The notes under the pieces are model-generated. The model did no database searches and was not told the origin of the DNA. It saw only the letters and a list, made by a program, of their open reading frames with translations. The position numbers and the translations under genes are program-made. Positions 38,047 to 48,336 of a stretch of 64,000 nt of DNA are shown one piece after another; position 1 is the stretch's first letter, and each line of letters opens with the position of its first letter. Origin of the DNA: Vagococcus luciliae (GTDB lineage Bacteria > Bacillota > Bacilli > Lactobacillales > Vagococcaceae); NCBI RefSeq assembly GCF_024637875.1, contig NZ_CP102451.1, positions 1,119,001 to 1,183,000 on the forward strand, written 5' to 3'.

Positions 38047-39768
38047 CTATTTTAACCAACTATTTACTTTATCTTGATTATTATCAACCCATTCTTTAGC
38101 AGCTACTTCAGGGCTTTCACCTTCATTAATTGCTAACATGACTTTACCCATGTCTTCGGTTGTCCAGTTGAAGTTTTTTAGGATTTTATAAGCTTCTGGC
38201 GAATCATCTTTCAACCCTAAACGAGTAAATGTATTGATTTGTTCAGGAGCACCCATCGCTTCTTTAGGATCTTCTAAATATTTTAAATCATATTTAGAGA
38301 ACATCCAATGAGGAGTCCAACCTGTAATAATAATTGGTTCTTTATTTTTGATCGCTTGATCAAGAGCAACTACCATTGCTCCAGAAGAAGATGTCTCAAC
38401 TTTCCAATCATTTAAGTTTGGATAAGCTTTAATTGTATTATTAGCAGCTGTTACGACTCCAGCTCCAGGTTCAATTCCTGTGATAGTTTTATCAGCTTGG
38501 TTTGATAAATCTTCAATAGAAGAAACATCCATATAACTAGGAACAACTAAACCAACTTTTGCTCCGTCTAAATTTGGACCAAGAATATCGATTTTGTCTT
38601 TATATTGATCAGCTTGAGCTTTATGAGTGCTAGGCAACCAAGCAGACACACTAGCATCAGCTTTTCCTGTTGCAACAGATTCCCACATAATAGCATTATC
38701 TAGTGGCGTTGTTTCAACGTCAAATCCTTGACGTTTCAATACTTCTGCTAATACATGTGTTGAGGCAACTTCTGAATCCCATTCAACATAAGCCAAGTTA
38801 ATTTTTTTATCACTTGATTTATTTGAAGATAGGAACATAGATGACCCAATGGCAGCAACTAAAACTGCAACAGCTGCAATAATTGTTACTTTTTTCTGCT
38901 TAGGATTTGTGGCTTTTGCTTTTTTAGCACGTGGTTTATTAACATATTGTGTGAATCGATCGATGATAATCGCTAAAATAACTAAAGCTAAACCATTAAC
39001 GAATCCATTCCCAACTTGAGCTCTTTGTAAAGCAGATAATACGCCACGACCTAAACCAGGAGCACCAATCATTGATGCAATAACAACCATTGATAGAGCA
39101 AGCATCGTTGTTTGATTAATACCGGCTAAAATAGTACTTTTTGCTAGTGGCAATTCTAATTTAAATAATTTTTGCTTCCCTGTACTACCAAATGAATCGG
39201 CCGCTTCGACTAATTCCTCTGGTACTTGGCGAATACCTAAATTCGTGAAACGAACAGTTGGTGGTAATGCGAAGATAACTGACGCAAAAACCCCTGGAAC
39301 CATCCCAATACCAAAGAATGCAACAGCTGGAATTAAGTAAACAAAACCAGGCATTGTCTGCATAAAGTCTAAGATAGGAGTTAAAATGGCTTGAGCTTTA
39401 TCACTTTTAGCCATTAAAATTCCAAGCGGCACACCAATAATAATAGAGAGAACACTTGAAATCAAAACTAGTGTCACTGTATTCATTAAATCAGCCCAGA
39501 GACCTTGGTTTAAAATAAACAATAGACCAAGGAATGTGAAAACAGTTAGCCCTTTTTTCTTATCCGAAATATAGAAAGCTAGAGCAGTCATTAAGATAAT
39601 GAAAATCAGTGGTGGAATGGCAGTTAATAAATTTGTCATGCCTCCCATTACTTGTTTCCCTAGATTTTCAATTAAAGCAAATAATCCTGAAAAGGTATTT
39701 GTAAACCAATCTGTGATATTTTCTACCCAGTCTGCAACTGGTAAAGCATTCATAAGTATACTATTCAT
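38047..39768 (-). CDS. busAB: Glycine betaine ABC transporter, permease fused to substrate-binding domain
   Basis: 573 aa. N-terminal permease (about 1-290) with ABC inner-membrane motif [14 protein letters not shown] and [22 protein letters not shown]; then a signal-like anchor helix and a C-terminal OpuAC domain ([22 protein letters not shown], with aromatic residues such as TGWTPHWMF for betaine binding). This fusion is the OpuA/BusAB type. It takes up compatible solute under osmotic stress. It overlaps busAA by eight bases. Confidence 0.93.
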   Translation of the reverse strand: MNSILMNALPVADWVENITDWFTNTFSGLFALIENLGKQVMGGMTNLLTAIPPLIFIILMTALAFYISDKKKGLTVFTFLGLLFILNQGLWADLMNTVTLVLISSVLSIIIGVPLGILMAKSDKAQAILTPILDFMQTMPGFVYLIPAVAFFGIGMVPGVFASVIFALPPTVRFTNLGIRQVPEELVEAADSFGSTGKQKLFKLELPLAKSTILAGINQTTMLALSMVVIASMIGAPGLGRGVLSALQRAQVGNGFVNGLALVILAIIIDRFTQYVNKPRAKKAKATNPKQKKVTIIAAVAVLVAAIGSSMFLSSNKSSDKKINLAYVEWDSEVASTHVLAEVLKRQGFDVETTPLDNAIMWESVATGKADASVSAWLPSTHKAQADQYKDKIDILGPNLDGAKVGLVVPSYMDVSSIEDLSNQADKTITGIEPGAGVVTAANNTIKAYPNLNDWKVETSSSGAMVVALDQAIKNKEPIIITGWTPHWMFSKYDLKYLEDPKEAMGAPEQINTFTRLGLKDDSPEAYKILKNFNWTTEDMGKVMLAINEGESPEVAAKEWVDNNQDKVNSWLK

Positions 39769-40978
39769 TATCCATCACCTCATTTTCATCAGTTGTTTCA
39801 GCTAGTGCTTCAATCACGCTTCCTCGAATCACAACACCTAACAAGCGATCGTTATCTTCATTGTCAACAACAGCTAGTGGTGTTGGAGAATCATAGATGA
39901 GAGGGAAGATATCACTAATTAGCATATCTTTTTCCACTGTAATAATATTTTTATCTAAGACATCATGTAGTGTTTGTTTGTTTTTTCTAGCCTCTGCAGC
40001 AGCATCTGCTGTAATTGTTCCAAGTAATTCACGTTTTTTATTTACAGCAACTAACATACTGACTTCTTCACTTCTCATACGTTGTAAGGCAACGTTTGGT
40101 CCGTCAATATCAAGATTAGTTGTTATTGCAGGCACCATGATATTTTGTGCTGTTAAGACTTTTGAGCGGTCAACATCTTCAACGAATTCACGGACATAAT
40201 CATTAGCTGGATTTGTTAGGATTTCTTCACCAGTACCAATTTGCATAATTTGACCATCTTTCATTAAAGCAATTCTATCACCAATTCTTAAAGCTTCATT
40301 TAAATCATGGGTGATAAAGATGATGGTTTTTTTCACTTTATCTTGCAATTCAATTAACTCATCTTGCATTTCACGACGAATTAATGGATCAAGAGCTGAA
40401 AAGGCTTCGTCCATTAATAAAATCTCTGGATCATTTGCTAAGGCACGTGCTAATCCTACACGTTGTTGCATTCCGCCAGATAATTGATCAGGGTATTGAT
40501 CTTTAAAAGTAAGTAAACCAGAATTTTCTAATGCTTTTTCGGCACGTTGTTGTCGTTCTTCTTTTTCAACACCACGAATTTCTAAACCATATTCTGTATT
40601 TTCTAAAATAGTACGATGAGGAAACAGTCCAAAGTTTTGGAATACCATGCTCATTTTATGACGACGAACTTCTCTTAATTCTTCCTTATCAAGTTTGGCA
40701 ATATCTTGTCCGTCAATATAAATATCACCAGAAGTTGGTTCAATAATTCGATTGATTAGACGAATTAAGGTTGACTTTCCACTACCAGAAAGCCCCATGA
40801 TAACGAAAATTTCGCCTTCTTTGACATCAAAATTAACATCATATACACCAACAGTTGCCCCAGTTTCTTTGACAATATCTGTTTTAGATTTTTTTTCTTT
40901 TACCATTTGTAAAGCAACCTGTTGTTGTTGTTTTTTACCAAATATTTTGGTTAAATTTTCAACTTTTACTTTAGTCAT
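39761..40978 (-). CDS. busAA: Glycine betaine ABC transporter ATPase with CBS domains
   Basis: 405 aa. Walker [11 protein letters not shown], signature [15 protein letters not shown], Walker [15 protein letters not shown], then two CBS domains in the C-terminal third, which in OpuA sense ionic strength and can bind c-di-AMP. First gene of the busA operon, with a perfect BusR-type bipartite operator at its promoter. Confidence 0.94.
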   Translation of the reverse strand: MTKVKVENLTKIFGKKQQQQVALQMVKEKKSKTDIVKETGATVGVYDVNFDVKEGEIFVIMGLSGSGKSTLIRLINRIIEPTSGDIYIDGQDIAKLDKEELREVRRHKMSMVFQNFGLFPHRTILENTEYGLEIRGVEKEERQQRAEKALENSGLLTFKDQYPDQLSGGMQQRVGLARALANDPEILLMDEAFSALDPLIRREMQDELIELQDKVKKTIIFITHDLNEALRIGDRIALMKDGQIMQIGTGEEILTNPANDYVREFVEDVDRSKVLTAQNIMVPAITTNLDIDGPNVALQRMRSEEVSMLVAVNKKRELLGTITADAAAEARKNKQTLHDVLDKNIITVEKDMLISDIFPLIYDSPTPLAVVDNEDNDRLLGVVIRGSVIEALAETTDENEVMDNE

Positions 40979-41011
40979 TATAAATCTCCTTTATATAAAT
41001 TCTCTCTCTAA

Positions 41012-41055
41012 CGAAAGTGACCACATAATATTATAATAGAATGGTCACTTTGTCA
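41012..41055 (-). promoter_or_regulatory. busA promoter with bipartite BusR operator
   Basis: Perfect inverted arms AAAGTGACCA (41012-41021) and TGGTCACTTT (41040-41049). The AGTGAC and GTCACT cores are separated by exactly 22 bp, the spacing known for BusR. On the minus strand TTGACA (-35) abuts one arm and a TATAAT/TAATAT -10 lies between the arms. Confidence 0.92.
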
Positions 41056-41065
41056 AAGGTAAAAA

Positions 41066-41112
41066 AGCCTTATTATCATATTTTCTGAAAATGAAATGAT
41101 AATAAGGCTTGA
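41066..41112 (-). terminator. Terminator of busR
   Basis: Stem AGCCTTATTATCAT / ATGATAATAAGGCT with an inner ATTTTC/GAAAAT arm and a T-run on the minus strand. Confidence 0.85.
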
Positions 41113-41117
41113 TATAA

Positions 41118-41753
41118 CTAGGATTCAGATGGATAAAAAAAATTTGAGAGACGTTGTTTTGAAAATTCATCTCCGATGAAATATAAAATGTCACCAGCAG
41201 TTATTTTTGCATATGGACCAGGTGATATGAGAAGCTGTTGGTCATGTAATATAGCGACAACTGTTGCGGATGTTTCTTGCCATAGATTTAAGTCTTTGAT
41301 GGTTTGATTGAGATACTTTGCTTCTTTTGTTAAAAGTAGCTCAGATGGAAGAAGTGGATTGGCATGATTGATTTTTTTTGTTTGAGAAACAAGTAAATTT
41401 GCTAAATCAGTCAATTCATCCAATTCTTTCTTTTGTTTTTGAATGTGTGTTAATAAATCTTGTTTAATCTCTTCAATATTTTGGACATCTTTATATTGAG
41501 ATAAGAAAGAGGTAGCTTTATCTTTTGACGCAACAATAACACCACTGCCATGTTTTGCCTCCATAATCCCGACATCAACTAAAATATTAACTGCTTTTCT
41601 AGCTGTTTCAGGAGAGACGCTAAATGTATTTGCTAGTGTTGATCTAGCATGTACTTTATCTCCAACTTTATAATAATTTGAGTCAATTCGTTCAGCAATT
41701 TCAATTGCAACCTGTTGGTATTTTGGTAAAATGATTTTTTTATGTCTTGCCAT
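41118..41753 (-). CDS. busR: BusR, c-di-AMP-responsive repressor (GntR wHTH plus RCK_C)
   Basis: 211 aa. N-terminal GntR helix-turn-helix (YQQVAIEIAERIDSNYYKVG, STLANTFSVSPETARKAVN), a central coiled coil (about 90-130) and a C-terminal RCK_C/TrkA_C domain (KITAGDILYFIGDE), exactly the BusR order. In lactococci and group B streptococci c-di-AMP binding to this domain drives repression of busA. Its presence beside busAA/AB plus the 22-bp-spaced operator makes the circuit complete. Confidence 0.93.
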   Translation of the reverse strand: MARHKKIILPKYQQVAIEIAERIDSNYYKVGDKVHARSTLANTFSVSPETARKAVNILVDVGIMEAKHGSGVIVASKDKATSFLSQYKDVQNIEEIKQDLLTHIQKQKKELDELTDLANLLVSQTKKINHANPLLPSELLLTKEAKYLNQTIKDLNLWQETSATVVAILHDQQLLISPGPYAKITAGDILYFIGDEFSKQRLSNFFYPSES

Positions 41754-42097
41754 ATATTTCGATCCTTTCTGAGTGAACTATTAGGGCTATCGTACTAAAA
41801 ATAGAATAAAAAAGCAAAAGTAGTAAGAAAGTAAATTTACTTAAATAGCCATATAAATTCTTTTCTTTGTTAAGCAAATGTATTCTTTGTATATGTTGGA
41901 TAAATTAATTAAAATCATGTGTCTACTATAGAATGAGATAGCGTTCTGATATAATAATTTAATCATAATGTTGTCATTTTTAATGAATGTTTCTTTCTTT
42001 TTAAGTGAGAGAAATTTCTTTATCTTGTTAAACAAAAAAAATGATGATATGGTTATTCTTTAATAGTGAAGTTCCAAGTGAAAGGAATGAAAAAAGT
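41754..42097. other. Divergent intergenic region busR / helD
   Basis: About 340 bp. A possible busR promoter on the minus strand is TTGCTT-N17-TACGAT near 41790-41820; a TATAAT near 41953 may serve helD, leaving a 130-nt T-rich leader. No gene or clear regulatory motif beyond that. Confidence 0.4.
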
Positions 42098-44251
42098 ATG
42101 TCTGAACAAAAAAGACAAGAAGAAAAATATTTAAAAATGACCTATCAACAATTACTGCATACTCAAAAAACATTAAGTGAATGGTTAGAAGAGACAAAGC
42201 ATTCTGGTCAGAGTATGATGAGTAAAATTACGGAAGATATTAAGCTAAATGTTGATGGTATATCGGATAAATTAGATAGTTTTTCTCAAATTGAAATGAA
42301 AAATCGCGAAATTGATCAATATAATATAAAAATAAGAAATGGAGAAATAACTTTAGATAAAGTTGAACGTTTGTTAGAAAAACCTTACTTTGGGAAGATA
42401 AAAGTTGATTTTTTAGATGAAGAAGAACCAGAGTCATTTTATATAGGCATGCATGGCTTTTCTGATGAAAATAATGATAATTTGATTTATGATTGGCGTT
42501 CTCCTATTGCAGAATTGTTTTATAATAATGAGTTAGGTTCATCATCTTATCAAGTAAGAGGAAATACGATTGAAACATCTATTGAAGAAAGACGTCAGTT
42601 TGTGATAGAAAAAGATAAATTGTTAACGTATTTTGATACGATGGTTTCTATTCAAGATGATGTATTGTTAAGTGCTTTAGCTAAAGATGATACACAAAAA
42701 ATGCAAGATATCACTGCTACTATTCAAAAAGAACAAAATGTGATTATTCGTGACACAAGTACGCCTTATATGTTAGTTAATGGAGTAGCTGGTAGTGGGA
42801 AAACATCAGCTATCATGCAACGGATCGCGTACTTACTATATAATATGCAAGATGAAATTACCTCTGATGATGTGTTGATACTGTCTCCAAACAAAGCATT
42901 TATACAATATGTATCAGATGTTTTGCCATCATTAGGTGAAAAAAATCCAAGAAATATGACATTACTACAATTTGCTCAAAATTATATGGGGAGACAAATC
43001 GAATCAGAAGAAACGTATTTTAAACGTATCTCAAAAGAATCGGTTTCAAAAGAAACAACCTATTTAAGAGATGATCAATTTATCCATTATATAAAGAATA
43101 ATGTGTACCATGAATTTAAGAAAGATCGCTTATTCAAAGATATTATGTATCGAGATAAGGATATTATTTCAAAGGAACAGATTAGACAATTGTTTGATGA
43201 AACACCACAAAATAGTCCACATGTAGATAGAATACAAGGAGTAAAGCAGAGGTTATTGAGTGGATGGAATCAGCGACTCATTCAACAATCTCGTACTAAA
43301 AAAATTCATGATCAAGTTATTTCGTTGACAGAAGATCAACAAGAAAAATATTTTGGTCACCTGATTCAAGACGATTCAGAAAAAAGTTTAACACGTTATG
43401 CAGAACAATTGTTACGAAAAAAATATAAAAAAGTGACACAGCAAATTAATCGCTATCGTTGGTTAAATCAAGAGGTCTTATTTCATGAATTATTTGAAGG
43501 ATTTTCAGGGAGTATATATAAAAGACAAATGTCACCAATTACATTGGATGAGGCTATTGTATTATTAACTATTAAGCACTTTTATGTGGAAAGATTAACT
43601 ATGCCAAATATGCGATTTGTTTTGGTAGACGAGGTGCAAGATTATACACCAGCGCAACTCCAGTTTTTATTATTGCTTTTTCCAAAAAGCGACTTCACCA
43701 TGGTAGGAGACGAAAACCAAGCTATTTTTAACACTAGTACACCTTTTAAACAAATTAAGACACTTTTTTCAGTTGATGATAAAGAGGTAACAACCTATCA
43801 ATTGTTAACGAGTTACCGTTCTACAGGAGCGATTACTAAAGCGTTTAATGAATTGTCACTATCAAAAAATGCGACGATTGTCCCAATTCGTCCACAAGGA
43901 GTTGCACCGCAATTAATCAAATATAATCAACCATCAGAGATTAAAGAAGTAGTGGCTAACGTATTGAGTCAGTTAGATGGTGAAAAATTGACGGTATTAG
44001 TGAAAACAGAGCATGAAAAAGAGATCATAGAAACATTCTTTGATGAAGAAACACAGGTTCATGTCACTAGTATTAATCTAGCGAAAGGGCTAGAATTTGA
44101 TAATGTATTATTATTAAATGCTTCGGCGGCTCATTTTACCACTATTCGAGATCAAAAAATATTATATACTGCTTTCTCTCGCGCGATGAATCATTTATTT
44201 ATTGGCTATGAAAAATCATTAACACCTTTATTGGCTTATTTAGAAAAATAA
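42098..44251 (+). CDS. helD: HelD-like RNA polymerase recycling helicase (UvrD/Rep superfamily)
   Basis: 717 aa from ATG 42098 (AAAGGA upstream); an earlier ATG at 42041 has no RBS. N-terminal coiled coil (about 1-100, KYLKMTYQQLLHTQKTLSEW), Walker A NGVAGSGKTSAIMQRIAYLL, motif II FVLVDEVQDYTPAQ, motif III GDENQAIF and C-terminal NLAKGLEFDNVLL. This is the HelD plan: the arms enter RNA polymerase channels and ATP drives its release from stalled complexes. Length fits. Confidence 0.88.
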   Translation: MSEQKRQEEKYLKMTYQQLLHTQKTLSEWLEETKHSGQSMMSKITEDIKLNVDGISDKLDSFSQIEMKNREIDQYNIKIRNGEITLDKVERLLEKPYFGKIKVDFLDEEEPESFYIGMHGFSDENNDNLIYDWRSPIAELFYNNELGSSSYQVRGNTIETSIEERRQFVIEKDKLLTYFDTMVSIQDDVLLSALAKDDTQKMQDITATIQKEQNVIIRDTSTPYMLVNGVAGSGKTSAIMQRIAYLLYNMQDEITSDDVLILSPNKAFIQYVSDVLPSLGEKNPRNMTLLQFAQNYMGRQIESEETYFKRISKESVSKETTYLRDDQFIHYIKNNVYHEFKKDRLFKDIMYRDKDIISKEQIRQLFDETPQNSPHVDRIQGVKQRLLSGWNQRLIQQSRTKKIHDQVISLTEDQQEKYFGHLIQDDSEKSLTRYAEQLLRKKYKKVTQQINRYRWLNQEVLFHELFEGFSGSIYKRQMSPITLDEAIVLLTIKHFYVERLTMPNMRFVLVDEVQDYTPAQLQFLLLLFPKSDFTMVGDENQAIFNTSTPFKQIKTLFSVDDKEVTTYQLLTSYRSTGAITKAFNELSLSKNATIVPIRPQGVAPQLIKYNQPSEIKEVVANVLSQLDGEKLTVLVKTEHEKEIIETFFDEETQVHVTSINLAKGLEFDNVLLLNASAAHFTTIRDQKILYTAFSRAMNHLFIGYEKSLTPLLAYLEK

Positions 44252-44257
44252 AGATAG

Positions 44258-44305
44258 ACAGGCTACTTTTTTCCCACTAGACTGGGAAGTAAGTAGTCTT
44301 TTTTG
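44258..44305 (+). terminator. Terminator of helD
   Basis: Two-part stem GGCTACTT / AAGTAGTC and TTCCCA / TGGGAA, followed by Ts. Confidence 0.7.
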
Positions 44306-44319
44306 AGGAGGAAAAATAA

Positions 44320-45099
44320 ATGGTGGGCTGGATTTATTTTTTTATTATCATCTTTGCCAATAGTATTGGTGCTATATCTGGTATGGGTGGGGGAGTGATT
44401 ATAAAACCTTTATTTGATACATTAGGATTTCATGACATTTTAAGTATTTCATTTTACTCAACGGTAGCTGTTTTAAGTATGTCGATTGTCTCAACAATCA
44501 GGCAAGCACAAAATGGAATTAAAATAAATTGGTCGTTTGCTCTATGGTTATCATTTGGCTCTGTCTTAGGAGGTATTCTTGGAAGTTTAGGGTTAGATAA
44601 ATTAGTTAGTCTCTTGTCATCAGAAAAGATAGTTTCACTGATACAAATTATTCTTATTATGGCAACATTGATATTTTCATATTTATATAGTAAAAATCAG
44701 TGGAAAGGACAGCATTTCACGGGAGTATTCACAATTTTAATATGTGGGTTATTTTTAGGAGCCATTGCTAGTTTTTTGGGAATAGGTGGCGGACCTTTAA
44801 ATGTTGCTATGTTAATGTTGTTATTTGGTATTCCGATAAAAAATGCCACAGTGTACTCAATTGTGACTATTCTATTTTCTCAGTTATCCAAAATAGTAAC
44901 TATTCAATTTAGTACAGGTTTTTCACACTTTGATTTAAACTTGTTAATTTATATTATACCAGCTGGAATTATTGGTGGATTTTTAGGTGCTTATTTAAGT
45001 CAAAGCGTATCATCAGAAAAAGTGACGACAATTTATCAATTTGTGATAATTGGTGTCCTTCTTGTCAATTGTTATAATGCTTATAAATTGTTTTTATAA
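44320..45099 (+). CDS. TauE/SafE family membrane permease
   Basis: 259 aa with about eight transmembrane helices in two homologous halves: NSIGAISGMGGGVIIKP near the start and GAIASFLGIGGGPLNVAMLM at the middle are the paired Gly-rich motifs of the family. Members export sulfite, sulfoacetate or related organic anions; the substrate here is not known. RBS GAGGAGG. It stands alone between helD and the oleate hydratase gene. Confidence 0.85.
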   Translation: MVGWIYFFIIIFANSIGAISGMGGGVIIKPLFDTLGFHDILSISFYSTVAVLSMSIVSTIRQAQNGIKINWSFALWLSFGSVLGGILGSLGLDKLVSLLSSEKIVSLIQIILIMATLIFSYLYSKNQWKGQHFTGVFTILICGLFLGAIASFLGIGGGPLNVAMLMLLFGIPIKNATVYSIVTILFSQLSKIVTIQFSTGFSHFDLNLLIYIIPAGIIGGFLGAYLSQSVSSEKVTTIYQFVIIGVLLVNCYNAYKLFL

Positions 45100-45228
45100 A
45101 AAAATTAACCTTTATCATATAATTGTTCTTTTTTGTCAGTTGAAATGCATTAAATAAAAGTTTGTGGACTTGTATGTGCGTTAGAATAACTCTTATAAAG
45201 AAGTTTTATAACACTGGGGGTTATGATA

Positions 45229-47010
45229 ATGTATACAAGTAATGGAAATTATGAAGCGTTTGCTCGACCAAAGAAACCAGAAAGAACAGATAACATTTCA
45301 GCTGTCTATTTAGTAGGATCAGGATTAGCCTCATTATCTGCAGCAGCTTTTTTAATCAGAGATGCTCAATTACCAGGTAATAAAATTACGATTTTAGAAG
45401 AGTTACCACTTCCAGGTGGATCTCTTGATGGGATTGACAAAGATCATTATGGCTTTGTTATACGTGGCGGTCGTGAGATGGAAAATCACTTTGAATGTTT
45501 ATGGGATTTATATCGTTCAGTTCCATCGTTAGAGGTAGAAAATGCCTCAGTATTAGATGAATTTTATTGGTTAAATAAAGAAGACCCAAACTCATCAGAA
45601 TGTCGCTTGATTCATAGTCAAGGTGTTCAATCAGATACCGATGGAAAATTCACATTGACTGAAAAAGGGCTTAAAGAAATTATCTCACTGTGTTTAACTA
45701 AGGAAGATGATTTACAAGATAAAAGAATTGATGAAGTCTTTTCACAAGAATTTTTTGACTCAAACTTTTGGAAATACTGGTGTACAATGTTTGCTTTTGA
45801 AAACTGGCATTCAGCAATGGAAATGCGACGCTATTTAATGCGTTTTGTTCATCATATTGATGGCTTAGCGGATTTTAGTGCATTGAAATTCACCAAATAC
45901 AATCAGTATGAGTCTCTAGTGATGCCATTAGTTGACTATTTAACTGAGCAAGGTGTGACAGTCCAATACAATACAAAAGTTGATAATATCATTGTGAATT
46001 GTGCTAACAATCAAAAAATAGCTGAAAAATTAGAATTGATCGTAGATGGGAAAGAACAAACAATTGAGTTAAAAGAAGACGATTTAGTGTTTGTAACAAA
46101 TGGTTCAATCACTGAAAGTTCAACATATGGTACACAAACAACACCAGCACCAATTCCAAGTAAAGAAGATCTTGGAGGTAGTTGGAATCTATGGAAAAAA
46201 TTAGCAGAACAATGTGACGAGTTTGGTCATCCAGAAAAATTCTGTGAAAATTTACCAAGTGAGAGCTGGGTAGTGTCTGCTACAATCACAACATTAGATA
46301 AAAAAATAGCACCATATCTTGAAAATATCAGTAAAAGAGATCCTTATTCAGGTCGAGTTGTAACAGGTGGGATTGTGTATTCTGAAGATTCAAATTGGCG
46401 TCAAAGTTACACTATTAATCGTCAACCACACTTTAAAAAACAACCTAAAGATGAGTTAGTTATCTGGTTTTATGCATTGTGTTCAAACAAAGATGGAAAT
46501 TATGTAAAAAAACCAATTACTTCATGTACTGGTGAAGAAATAGCGAAAGAATGGTTGTATCATATTGGGGTACCCGTTGAAAAAATTGATGATTTAGCTA
46601 AAAATTCTGTCAATGTGGTCCCAACTTATATGCCATTTATTACGTCTTACTTTATGCCAAGAGCAAATGGGGATAGACCATTAGTTGTACCAAATGGGTC
46701 TAAGAATTTAGCATTCATTGGGAATTTCGCAGAAACTAAACGAGACACAGTCTTTACGACAGAGTATTCTGTTAGAACAGCAATGGAAGCTGTGTATGAA
46801 TTAATGGATGTGGATAGAGGAGTACCAGAAGTGTTTGCTTCAGCATTTGACATCCGTACGTTACTTCGTGCGACTTATTACTTAACAGATAAGAAAACTC
46901 TCCCTGAAATAAAAGTTCCTTGGTTAATGAGCAAAGTTGAAAAACATGAACTTAAAAAAATTCAAGGTACATTTGTCGAAGAGCTATTAAAAGATAACCA
47001 TTTATTATAA
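45229..47010 (+). CDS. ohyA: Oleate hydratase (FAD-dependent fatty acid double-bond hydratase)
   Basis: 593 aa, formerly called myosin-cross-reactive antigen. FAD motif [25 protein letters not shown] and [21 protein letters not shown] are family hallmarks, as is [12 protein letters not shown] near the end. It adds water to oleic and related cis-9 acids, giving 10-hydroxy acids, a detoxification of host or environmental fatty acids at the membrane. Start ATG 45229 rather than 45223, because the GGGGG RBS would sit only two bases from the latter. Confidence 0.93.
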   Translation: MYTSNGNYEAFARPKKPERTDNISAVYLVGSGLASLSAAAFLIRDAQLPGNKITILEELPLPGGSLDGIDKDHYGFVIRGGREMENHFECLWDLYRSVPSLEVENASVLDEFYWLNKEDPNSSECRLIHSQGVQSDTDGKFTLTEKGLKEIISLCLTKEDDLQDKRIDEVFSQEFFDSNFWKYWCTMFAFENWHSAMEMRRYLMRFVHHIDGLADFSALKFTKYNQYESLVMPLVDYLTEQGVTVQYNTKVDNIIVNCANNQKIAEKLELIVDGKEQTIELKEDDLVFVTNGSITESSTYGTQTTPAPIPSKEDLGGSWNLWKKLAEQCDEFGHPEKFCENLPSESWVVSATITTLDKKIAPYLENISKRDPYSGRVVTGGIVYSEDSNWRQSYTINRQPHFKKQPKDELVIWFYALCSNKDGNYVKKPITSCTGEEIAKEWLYHIGVPVEKIDDLAKNSVNVVPTYMPFITSYFMPRANGDRPLVVPNGSKNLAFIGNFAETKRDTVFTTEYSVRTAMEAVYELMDVDRGVPEVFASAFDIRTLLRATYYLTDKKTLPEIKVPWLMSKVEKHELKKIQGTFVEELLKDNHLL

Positions 47011-47013
47011 ATA

Positions 47014-47050
47014 AAAAAGCAACTCCGTTTTAATTTGGAGTTGCTTTTTC
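47014..47050. terminator. Bidirectional terminator ohyA / mvaA
   Basis: AAAAAGCAACTCC / GGAGTTGCTTTTT with 10-nt loop; T-runs on both strands. Confidence 0.9.
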
Positions 47051-48324
47051 TATATTTCTCTTAGTTGCTTTAAAATATCTGTAGCAGTTTGAGTATTCAT
47101 GTGAGATGCTTGTCTTAATTTTTCAGTGACCTGTTCTATTTCATCCCCAACAGCCCCAACTTGGATAGCAAGAGAACTAGCATGTAGTTTCATATGTCCT
47201 TTTTGGATGCCGTCACTAACAAGAGCTTTTAAGGCAGCCAAATTCTGTGCTAAACCAACTGATACTATCACTCTAGCCAGTTCTTGTGAATCTGTAATAC
47301 CCAACATATCAAGATTAGCTTTAGCCATAGGAAGGACAGAGATTGCCCCCCCGACAGTCCCGATAGACACAGGTAACGTTAATTCACCAATAAGAGAATC
47401 ATCGTTTACGTGCCAATCTGCCATACTTTGGTAACGTCCATTACGACAAGCATAAGCATGAGCAGCGGCAGATACAGCACGTGGGTCATTTCCAGTTGCG
47501 ATGACAACAGAATCAATCCCATTCATAATGCCTTTATTATGTGTGACTGCACGATACGTATCAAGATTAGCATATCTAGTAGCTTGTACAATCCGGTGAG
47601 CAATTTCTTTTCCGTTTGTCGTTTTACTATCCAAGTGACTAAAAGGAATCGAGCATGTTGCAGTGACCAATGATTCGGTATTATAGTTACTTAAAATAGA
47701 CATTAGAGCTTCTCCATCAATTAATTCTGAGATAAAAGGTGTGACGCCTTCTAATATCGTGTTGATAATATTAGCTCCCATAGCATTTCCAACATTAATC
47801 AGTAGATAGACAGTGAAAAAAGTTTCGTCATTTTCATCTTTAAATATTGAGCATTCAATGTTCTGTAAGCCACCACCACGTTTCACGATGGAAGGGTGAG
47901 AGAGATTAGCGACTTTTTTAATTTCTTCTAAATGTGATAGTAGCATTTTTTGAGCAGTTTCAAGATTTTCAACACCGGTGAAAATAATTTGCCCTCTTTT
48001 TAAGTAACTTGTGATAGATGTTTCAAAGCCATTTGGACGAGTCATTTTAGCAGCATAACTACAAGCAGCGATAACAGAAGGCTCTTCAACTACCATGGGG
48101 ACGGTTTTTTCTTTTCCATCAATGATAAAATTTAGTGCTACTCCTAAAGGTATAGGAAATTGAGTCAACTGATTTTCTATTAGAGAATTAGCAACATCTT
48201 CATCTAATGGCATATTTTTTTTAAACAAAGAATAATCTTCTTGACTTAAGAGCTGTGCATTTAATAAAGTTGCTAATCGTTCATCTCGTGTTTTTTTATA
48301 AAATTTATCAAATGATTTGTCCAC
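47050..48324 (-). CDS. mvaA: Hydroxymethylglutaryl-CoA reductase, class II, unfused
   Basis: 424 aa. Reduces HMG-CoA to mevalonate for isoprenoids. Class II signatures: VVEEPSVIAACSYAAKM (catalytic Glu), ATGNDPRAVSAAAHAYA, LTLPVSIGTVGGAI and the C-terminal LAALKALVSDGIQKGHM with the catalytic His region. Length is that of a stand-alone reductase; in Enterococcus the homologue MvaE is fused to an acetoacetyl-CoA thiolase. Twelve bases after mvaS, so one operon. Confidence 0.95.
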   Translation of the reverse strand: MDKSFDKFYKKTRDERLATLLNAQLLSQEDYSLFKKNMPLDEDVANSLIENQLTQFPIPLGVALNFIIDGKEKTVPMVVEEPSVIAACSYAAKMTRPNGFETSITSYLKRGQIIFTGVENLETAQKMLLSHLEEIKKVANLSHPSIVKRGGGLQNIECSIFKDENDETFFTVYLLINVGNAMGANIINTILEGVTPFISELIDGEALMSILSNYNTESLVTATCSIPFSHLDSKTTNGKEIAHRIVQATRYANLDTYRAVTHNKGIMNGIDSVVIATGNDPRAVSAAAHAYACRNGRYQSMADWHVNDDSLIGELTLPVSIGTVGGAISVLPMAKANLDMLGITDSQELARVIVSVGLAQNLAALKALVSDGIQKGHMKLHASSLAIQVGAVGDEIEQVTEKLRQASHMNTQTATDILKQLREI

Positions 48325-48336
48325 TAAAGATTCTCC

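Noticed and set aside
42041-42097. N-terminal extension of helD
   Set aside because: No RBS before ATG 42041, while ATG 42098 has one and begins the family-like sequence.
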